Origin: Primula veris
Lineage: Eukaryota; Streptophyta; Magnoliopsida; Ericales; Primulaceae
Assembly (NCBI GenBank): GCA_963682055.1
Contig: OY821741.1
Span: 19,955,211-20,019,210, forward strand
Direction of reading: 5' to 3'
Length of the DNA: 64,000 nucleotides
Shown here: positions 57,215-64,000 of the stretch, piece by piece
Numbering within the stretch: the stretch's first letter is position 1
Layout of the letters: each line of letters opens with the position of its first letter
Position numbers and translations under genes: made by a program
The notes under the pieces: generated by a model
What the model was told of the DNA's origin: nothing
Database searches by the model: none
What the model saw: the letters and a program-made list of their open reading frames with translations, nothing else

Positions 57215-57425
57215 TGATATATGTAAATGTCACTTATGAATTATTTGTTACTTTTAGCTATTTGAGGTGTAATAGTGTAAATAAGTTTGCATTCAGTTAC
57301 AGCAGTAATATAAATGTACACTGAACTCTTTCATTTACAACTAATGAGAAATCATCTTCTTCTCGTCCATATGATGGTTCCTCTCTCTAGAATCATTAGA
57401 GACGAGCTTATATTGATTCTTGATA
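57215..57425 (+). repeat. 3' LTR of the plus-strand copia element
   Basis: 211 bp, partner of 52470-52693, ending GATTCTTGATA. Confidence 0.9.
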
Positions 57426-57953
57426 TTTTATATTGACCATAGACCTGTTTTAAAGATAACCATATACTGTTTAAAAAAACATGGACTGTTCTCAAATGAC
57501 TATATACTGTTTTTTAATTAAATGATCATAAACAATTTTCAAAATGACCATGAACTGTTTTTTAGTATTTTGTCGTTTAGGCTGTTTTAGAAACATTCAA
57601 AATGACTCTAATTATTTTAATATAGGGTAAATTTTTTCTTTTTTGTCATTTAGAATGTTTTAGAAACGGTCTAAATGTTTTTTTAGCGTTTTCGGATTTT
57701 TTGTTATTTTTATGATTTTGAAAGGTTTTTTGAAGTATTTTGTTTTGAATTTATGGTATTTCTCATTTTTGTAATATTCTAGTGATTTTGAATTTTTTAC
57801 AAATTTTTCAGGATTCTTTGGGGTTATTGGCTTTATTTTTAGTTTTTTCCGGTTTTTGTAGTATCTTTTTCATAATTTTCTGATTTTTGTAAGCATTTAT
57901 TATGATTTTTTTGGTTTAATTTGGTTGAAAAAGTCCTAAAAATTAAATAGTTT
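57426..57953. other. AT-rich low-complexity stretch with degenerate repeats
   Basis: Several degenerate copies of AATGACCATGAACTGTTTTT (57430-57570). Similar wording (ATACTGTTTTCGAATTACCATATGC) occurs left of the copia element near 52420, suggesting the element inserted into this repeat. No genes. Confidence 0.45.
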
Positions 57954-59763
57954 TGTCACGCCCTAAAATCCGTAAAACGAATATCCAGGAGTGACCTTTT
58001 TAAACAAAAAGAAAAAGAAACCTGTTGGTACAAAATTCTGATTTTAAAAGAAATAACTTACGAGCTAAAGGAACAATTAAACAATTAAATAAAACTGTTT
58101 GCCAAACACGGCTATAAGAAAAGAAGATTTGAAAAGATTTATAAAATATAACAAATGAAAGTAATTTGCCCGTAGGCTACAACCTCAAAAACTAGTCTAA
58201 GCGAAAATAAAGCAACTGAAAAAAGCCCCGAGCTCATGCGATACTTCGCTAATGCTCCTATCCGAATGTGCCAACCTAAGTCGTACCTGAAAGACAAAAC
58301 TGTAACGGTGAGTCCCACGCACATACATAGACGGGACAGCACCACAAAATATCGTCACTCCATCCCATAAATGCAAGAACTCACAAACAACAACTACAAT
58401 AATCAACGTATAAAAAGAAATATAATAACATCGTACAACGAAATAAATTAAATAACTTCAACACACATCTATAGCAAACATGGACCTCTCACGCCACCTA
58501 CCACCGTCCGTAAGGTAGGTCATTCCCTATACCCCTCGGCCGTCTAATGTCCCCGGTATAGGGAGAGACATAGACCATTGCTCACATAAAAATAGATTTA
58601 AAGTGCGCACTTGGACCTCTCACGCCACTCGTCTCAGTCCGTAAGACGAGTCATTCCCTATCCCCTCGGCCGTCTTATGTCCCCCGAATTAGGGAGAGAC
58701 ATAGACCATTGCTAACAATAAAATAAATATAGTGCACACTAGGACCTCTCACGCCACTCGCCCCAGTCCATAAGACGAGTCATTCCCTATCCCCTCGACC
58801 GTCTTATGTCCCCGGAATTAGGGAGAGACATAGACCATTGCCACTAATCTAAATCACAAGGCCTCCGCCAATAATATAAAACCATTCAATTATCACATTC
58901 TCATACGTCATTTTAACGTAATTCAACATAACCCATAAGCATAGGTGCTAGATTCACAACTAGCCAAACAAGTCCAACAACATAAAAACCCATTCAGGTA
59001 TTTTAACAAACACCTTGTATGCATAAACTACAATTCATATTTATTCAACATAAATTTACCCAATTTCATCAACAACTATAATATCACATAATCAACTCAT
59101 CAACACGCAAACCCATCCATATTCTCATTAATATATCTAAATTCTCAACTTCTCCAATTCAAATAAGGGAATTAAAAGTGCAACGAATAAAACACAATTA
59201 ACAATTTAAGAACATAATTGAGATAAAATGCAAAAACCCCCAATTTAAAATAAACATAAGACCTAACCCTAATATACACCCTCGTCTAGTCGCAATGGAT
59301 AACCCCCGTTACCTTAGAGCGTAGAGGAGATGCTTCCGGTAAGAACCCGCTAAAGATGGTTTCTTCTTCTTCTTCTTCTTCTTCTTCTTCTTCTTCTTCC
59401 TAGGCTTGTAATCTCTATTGTTTTAGGTTTTATGATTTAAAAAGTGGCTGAAAAGAGGTTTAGAAAACTGTTTTGAGAAAGTTTGGGGAAGCGAACTATT
59501 TGGTCCCCAAAGTTCTAAAAGTTAACTCTTAATCAAAATTATTATTTTACTGCTCAAAAATAACCAATCTTTAGAAACAAAACTATTGGGTCCTTTTTAT
59601 TTATAAAATTAGTAACAGGTTTTAAAAATAAAGTTTTTCGGAAGAGTTTCGGCTTTTGGCTAAAAATTAGTCGAGTGACCGGTTTATAGTAAAATTTGTA
59701 TAAAACGTTTTTGGATAAATTAAATCATGAATAAAACCATTTATAAAAATACGGGATGTTACA
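57954..59763 (-). repeat. 3' LTR of the chromovirus, with internal tandem repeats
   Basis: 1810 bp bounded by TGTAACATCCCG and GGGCGTGACA on the minus strand. It contains about 2.8 copies of a 129-131 bp tandem repeat at 58482-58842 (each with GGACCTCTCACGCCAC and GGGAGAGACATAGACCATTG) and a (TTC)13 microsatellite at 59361-59399. Confidence 0.85.
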
Positions 59764-60208
59764 ACTAACCCTCCTTAAAAGAATTTCGTTCCGAAATATC
59801 CTCTCTAAACAACTATACCCAGAAATGATAAACTTACAATAAGACCATAAGAATTTAAACGCACAATTCGTGTCATAATTAAAAAATAAAATACGCAGGG
59901 TTCACAACCCGTAACAACTCCACAACGTCTAATAAGGTAAATTCCAGATAATGCACAACATGAAGAATAACCGCCTGTATACAATATCTAACAGAATAAA
60001 AGACAACATTGTAAAACAAGCAGCTGCAACATAAAAGACAATAAAGTAAACTAAGCTGACATGCTTCTACCTCAACAACTCCATAACATCTACAAAACTC
60101 AAAATACGGGTCTTTCTAGTAAACTAAACTCTAATAAAATAAACTCCAAACTCTAGGCGTTACAACCCTTCCCCGATAAAGAAATTTCGTCCCGAAATTA
60201 GAAAACAT
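59764..60208. other. Untranslated region between integrase and 3' LTR of the chromovirus
   Basis: No reading frame. It contains the purine-rich tract adjoining the LTR and repeated AATTTCGTYCCGAAAT segments (59782-59797 and 60183-60198) on the plus strand. Confidence 0.5.
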
Positions 60209-61531
60209 CTAAACAAAAGTACCTAAAGAAAGCACGAGGTCAGGATACTTTCTCTTCATCTCATCCTCGCGTTCCCAAGTTGCCTCCTTGGCCCCATGGT
60301 ATTTCCAAACCACCTTTACCAATCTAATTGTTTTTCCTCGAAGTTCCTTCTCTTGCACGTCGATAATCCTCGTAGGTCCCACCTCGTAGGTCACATCTGC
60401 ACTAACCTCAATGTCCTCAAAGTCCACCACGTGTGAAGGGTTGTGATGGTACTTTTTCAATATCGACACATGGAACACCGGGTGAACCCCCGCCTACTTT
60501 GGTGGCAAGTCCAACCGGTATGCAACTTCTCCAACTCGGTCTATGATCTCAAATGGTCCGATAAATCTCGGGCTCAACTTCCTTTTAGAGCCAAACCTCA
60601 TAACCCCCTTCCTTGGCGAAACTCGCAAAAATACTTGATCCCCCTTTTCGAACTCCAAAGGTCTCCTCCTCTTATCCGCATAACTCTTTTGCCTATTTCG
60701 AGCCGTCTCAAGCCTTTGTCGAATTAACTTAATCTTTTCTGTCGTCTCTTGAATCAATTGCGGTTCTAGCATTTCCGCTTCTCCCACCTTTGTCCAACAC
60801 ACCGGAGACCTACACGGCCGCCCGTATAAAGCCTCGAAAGGTGCCATGCCAATGCTAGCTTGAAAGCTATTATTATACGCAAAATCAACTAAGGGTAGAT
60901 GGCCCTCCCATCCTCCCTTGAAGTCATTCACACATGCGCGCAACATATCCTCTAGCACTTGGATAGTCCGCTCCGATTGTCCATCCGTTTGAGGATGAAA
61001 CACCGTACTCATTGTCAACTTGGTCCCTAAGGCATTTTGCAATGCACCCCAGAACCTCGACACAAACCTTGCGTCCCGATCCGATACTATCAAGATCGGT
61101 ACCCCATGAAGTCTAACAATTTCCTTCACAAACTTTCGTCCCAAGATTTCCACCGAATTCGTCATCTTAATTGCAATGAAGTGTGCGGATTTGGTCAAGG
61201 GGTCGACCACAACCCACACAGCGTCATTCCCAGTTACCGATTTAGGTAACTTGGTCACAAAATCCATTGCTATCCTTTCCCACTTCCATTCCGCCACCGG
61301 TAAGGGTTGGAGCATACCCACTGGCCTTTGGTGTTCCGCCTTCACTTGCTGGCAAGTTAGGCACCTGCTAACATATGAAGCTACATCTCCTTTCATTCCG
61401 GGCCACCAAAATTGTCTCTTCGCATCGTGATACATTTTCGTCCCGCCGGGATGAACGGCTAATCGGGAGTGGTGAAAATCCTTTAATACCTCGTTCCTCA
61501 TGTTTTCCGTCACGTAAGTCCTTCCCTTAAA
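60209..61531 (-). pseudogene. Chromovirus integrase with C-terminal chromodomain
   Basis: 61513-60494 holds the zinc-binding region (FHHSRLAVHPGGTKMYHDAK, CLTCQQVKAEHQRP) and the catalytic core (MDFVTKLPKS, IVSDRDARFVSRFWGALQ, HPQTDGQSERTIQVLEDML), with all DDE residues. After a TAG at 60494-60496 the same frame goes on with VFHVSILKKYHHNP-like sequence and a chromodomain (RLVKVVWKYHGAKEATWERE) to 60209. Chromodomains direct chromovirus integration to marked chromatin. The TGA at 61532-61534 separates it from RNase H. Confidence 0.9.
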
Positions 61532-63130
61532 TCATAGTCCTCCATCGGTTCCTTTCATCCAACCATCTAATCCTTCGCTCGAACTCATCTGTTTCTCATA
61601 GTTCTCCACTTTCTCGTCCCCATCTTGTACTTCCAGAACCCTACTCACAAGTTCTGGTTGTACCACTATTGTGTACAGGGTCCCCACATTAATGTGTCCC
61701 AACTCCAAGTTGAACTCGTTCACTTTTCCCATCATCCTCCATTCCTCGATCGCCACATGCGCTAAGGTCGCATGGGACTTTCGACTCAAAGCATCCGCCA
61801 CTACATTGGCCTTTCCCGGATGATAGTGCAAGTCATAGTCGTACTGTTCCAAATATTCCATCCATCACCGTTGTCGCATATTTAGATCACATTGGGTAAA
61901 AATATGCCCTAAGCTCTTGTGATCCGAGAACACTTCGAACTTTTCCCCGAACAGATAATGCCTCCATATCTTCAACGCATGAACTATTGCTGCTAGCTCT
62001 ATGTCATGAGTCGGATAGTTCTTTTCATGAATCTTTAGTTGTCGCGAAGTATATGCGATAAAATTTCCGTCTTGCATCAAGACGCAACCCAAACCTTTCT
62101 TCGAAGCATCGCAATACACTTGGTAACCATTCCCTTGCTCGGGAATAACTAGTATGGGGGAACTAGTCAACCGCTTCTTGAGCTCTAGGAAAGCTTCATC
62201 ACAAGCCTCACTCCACACGAACTTCACCCCTTTCTTGGTAACTTGAGTCATTGGAGTCGCTAACTTCGAGAAATCCTTAACGAACCGTCGATAGTATCCC
62301 GCTAAACCCAAGAAACTTCGAATCTCAAACACATTTTTCTGTTGTGCCCATTTCGAAACCGCCTCAATTTTTGTCGCGTCCACCTTTACCCCTTCTTCCA
62401 AGATCACATGTCCAAGAAATTTCACCTCATTTAGCCAAAACTCACATTTGCTAAATTTTCCGTAAAGTTGGTGCTCTCTCAACGTGAGCAACGCTAAACG
62501 GAGATGCTCCTCGTGTTCCTCTCTTGAACTCGAGTAAATCAAGATATCGTCGACGAAGACCACCACAAACTTGTCGAGATACTCCTTAAAGATCCGGTTC
62601 ATTAACTCCATAAATGCCGCCGGTGCATTAGTTAACCCGAATGGCATGACCACAAACTCATAGTGACCATACCGGGTTCTAAAGGCCGTTTTCAAAATAT
62701 CCTCATCCTTCACCCTCAATTGGTGATAGCCTGATCGCAAGTCGATTTTTGAAAAGAATGTTGCTCCCTTCAGTTGGTCAAACAAATCGTCAATTCGAGG
62801 TAGTGGGTACTTATTCTTAATAGTCACCCTATTTATCTTTCGATAGTCGATGCACATCCTCATTGATCCATCCTTCTTTTGTACAAATAAGGCCGGTGCC
62901 GCCCACAGTGACATACTCCGCCTAATAAACCCCTTCTCCAATAATTCCTCTAACTGCTTACTTAACTCTTTTAACTCTGCCAGTGCCAAACGGTACGGGG
63001 AAATGGCTATGGGTGCCGTTCCCGGTACCAAGTCGATAGAAAAATCTAACCCTCTTTTCGGTGGTAGCCCCGGTAGATCCTTCGGAAACACATCTCTAAA
63101 ATCGTCCACTACGTTTGGCCATGTTTCCAC
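61532..63130 (-). pseudogene. Chromovirus RT and RNase H
   Basis: 63130-61865 is open for 421 codons with RT motifs [57 protein letters not shown] and the catalytic [10 protein letters not shown], then RNase H ([40 protein letters not shown]). A TGA at 61865-61867 replaces a codon before WMEYLEQYDYDLHYHPGKAN, and TAA lies just upstream at 63131-63133. Apart from the stops the domain looks intact. Confidence 0.92.
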
Positions 63131-64000
63131 TTACTCATCGTTATCCACTATTGAGAGACTAGCCAAAAGACAAGACAGGTTGCCCACAACCCGCTTGGAA
63201 TAATAAGGAATAGAAGAAAGGGTAGCGTCCCTTTCCCCACGAAAGAACACCTCATCTCCAGATGAAGTTGTAAGGAAATTTTTTTGTCGAACACAATCGA
63301 TGAAAGAGTTGAAATGAACCAAGCAGTCCATTCCAAGTATTACGTCGAATCCCGACATCTCTATGACAACTAAATCAAATATAAACACGTGGTCCGCGAC
63401 CACCATCTCACAAGACCGACACACTCGGTCCAACACAACTCGACCCCCAACAGGAGTCTCTACAACAATCGGGTTCTCTAGAACCCCAATTTCTAATGAC
63501 AAAGACTCAACTAGATGCCTAGCTATAAAAGAACGCGAAGCTCCCGTATCGAAAAGAACATGTGCCCAAAATGAGCACACAAGAACCATACCTTGTACAT
63601 TTGCCGGGTCTCCTTGGTTTGGCAGATGTGGCAAGGCATATAGACGAGCTTGAGCTGGTGGGTTTCCTTGAGTTCCTTAATTTCCCCCATGATTTCCTTG
63701 GTTTCCCAGGCCTTGATAGCCTTCTCGGTAGTTCCCACGGTTTCCCCCTCCTTGATGGTTACCTCGAAACCCTCCCCCTTGGTTCCCAGGTAATTGGTGT
63801 TGTGGCATAAATTCTGGTCTTCTTGGTGGTGGTGGTGGCAACCTAGGTTGGTTAAAAGGCCGGTTGGTGTCGATTCTTCCTTGTCTCCCGGGACAAACCC
63901 TTGCTGTATGTCCAAATCAGTTGCATGTCCTACATTGGACTCTAGGGCATTCGAACAGTCGATGATTCACATATCCACAGTGGAAACACGCTCCCCTCAT
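63131..64000 (-). pseudogene. Chromovirus gag C-terminus and protease
   Basis: At the window edge two CCHC knuckles are legible in one frame: CFHCGYVNHRLFEC and CRTCN-stop-FGHTARVC, the stop being TGA at 63917-63919. A Pro/Gly/Gln-rich linker (GNQGGGFRGNHQGGGNRGN) with TAA at 63677-63679 follows. Then comes the protease with HVLFDTGASRSFIARHL and DVILGMDCL, ending at TAA 63131-63133. Confidence 0.87.

Larger units (their letters stand above)
52470..57425 (+). mobile_element. Decayed Ty1/copia retrotransposon
   Basis: Plus-strand element with LTRs at 52470-52693 and 57215-57425, both running TGATATATGTAAATG to GATTCTTGATA. A perfect initiator-methionine primer site, TGGTATCAGAGC, lies at 52694-52705, and TTGAGAGGGTAT precedes the 3' LTR. 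The internal region has gag, protease, integrase, RT and RNase H in copia order with many stops and frameshifts. LTRs differ by several substitutions and a deletion of about 10 bp, so it is older than the copia element in the F-box intron. No target duplication is evident. Confidence 0.92.
57954..64000 (-). mobile_element. Chromovirus-type Ty3/gypsy retrotransposon (Tekay/Del-like), cut by the window edge
   Basis: The 3' LTR is at 57954-59763 (minus strand TGTAACATCCCG to GGGCGTGACA). Upstream on the minus strand lie a chromodomain-bearing integrase, RT-RNase H, protease and gag zinc knuckles; the rest of gag and the 5' LTR are beyond 64000. The chromodomain and LTR termini indicate the Tekay/Del branch. 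The gag-pol is one frame from 64000 to 60209 with six in-frame stops but no indel that I could detect. Confidence 0.9.

Noticed and set aside
63523..63915. 130-residue minus-strand frame over the chromovirus gag linker
   Set aside because: The conserved Gly/Gln-rich linker and zinc knuckles are in another frame that runs on into the protease; this is an off-frame shadow.

Overview
The window is nuclear DNA from a flowering plant, most likely a eudicot. It is AT-rich, host genes have many short exons with GT-AG introns, there are defensin-like peptide genes, and about two thirds of the sequence is LTR retrotransposons and small DNA transposons of plant type. No tRNA, rRNA, CRISPR or bacterial-style operon was found. 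The species cannot be named from the sequence.

Layout, left to right. (1) 1-3602: 5' part of a decayed Ty3/gypsy element on the minus strand (gag and protease remnants, primer-binding site, 1.0 kb LTR), followed by MITE-like elements. (2) 5444-20454: an intact 12-exon F-box/leucine-rich-repeat gene on the plus strand. Its 1044-nt coding sequence splices without a stop into a 347-residue protein resembling Arabidopsis At3g58530. Intron 1 holds a MITE, a minisatellite and a family of degenerate repeats. Intron 5 holds a minus-strand Ty1/copia element whose right LTR was itself interrupted by a Mutator-like element. A broken copy of the gene's promoter and first exon lies about 1 kb upstream. 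(3) 21724-26420: two defensin-like genes, the first intact with eight cysteines, the second diverged. (4) 26478-29903: a long-terminal-inverted-repeat Mutator-like element, then a solo chromovirus-type LTR with a perfect 5-bp target duplication. (5) 30169-46406: a complete 16.2-kb Tat-lineage Ty3/gypsy element on the minus strand with 573-bp LTRs and a perfect CATAG target duplication. (6) 46412-50013: a LINE ORF1 remnant and a second copy of the foldback Mutator-like element with a 9-bp target duplication. (7) 52470-57425: a decayed plus-strand Ty1/copia element. (8) 57954-64000: a minus-strand chromovirus with chromodomain integrase, cut by the window edge.

The most unusual region is 30925-39253, inside the Tat element. 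Between the integrase and the 3' LTR, about 8.5 kb is coded on the opposite (plus) strand. It holds a spliced gene of four supported exons with phase-0 introns, whose N-terminal part resembles the 'putative gypsy type transposon' domain, plus a run of separate small coiled-coil ORFs, several with their own TATA box about 60-90 bp upstream of the ATG. Extra antisense ORFs are known in Tat elements, but a cassette of several promoter-bearing coiled-coil genes is not something I recognise. The pol reading frame of the same element carries seven in-frame stops, while the antisense ORFs are mostly open.
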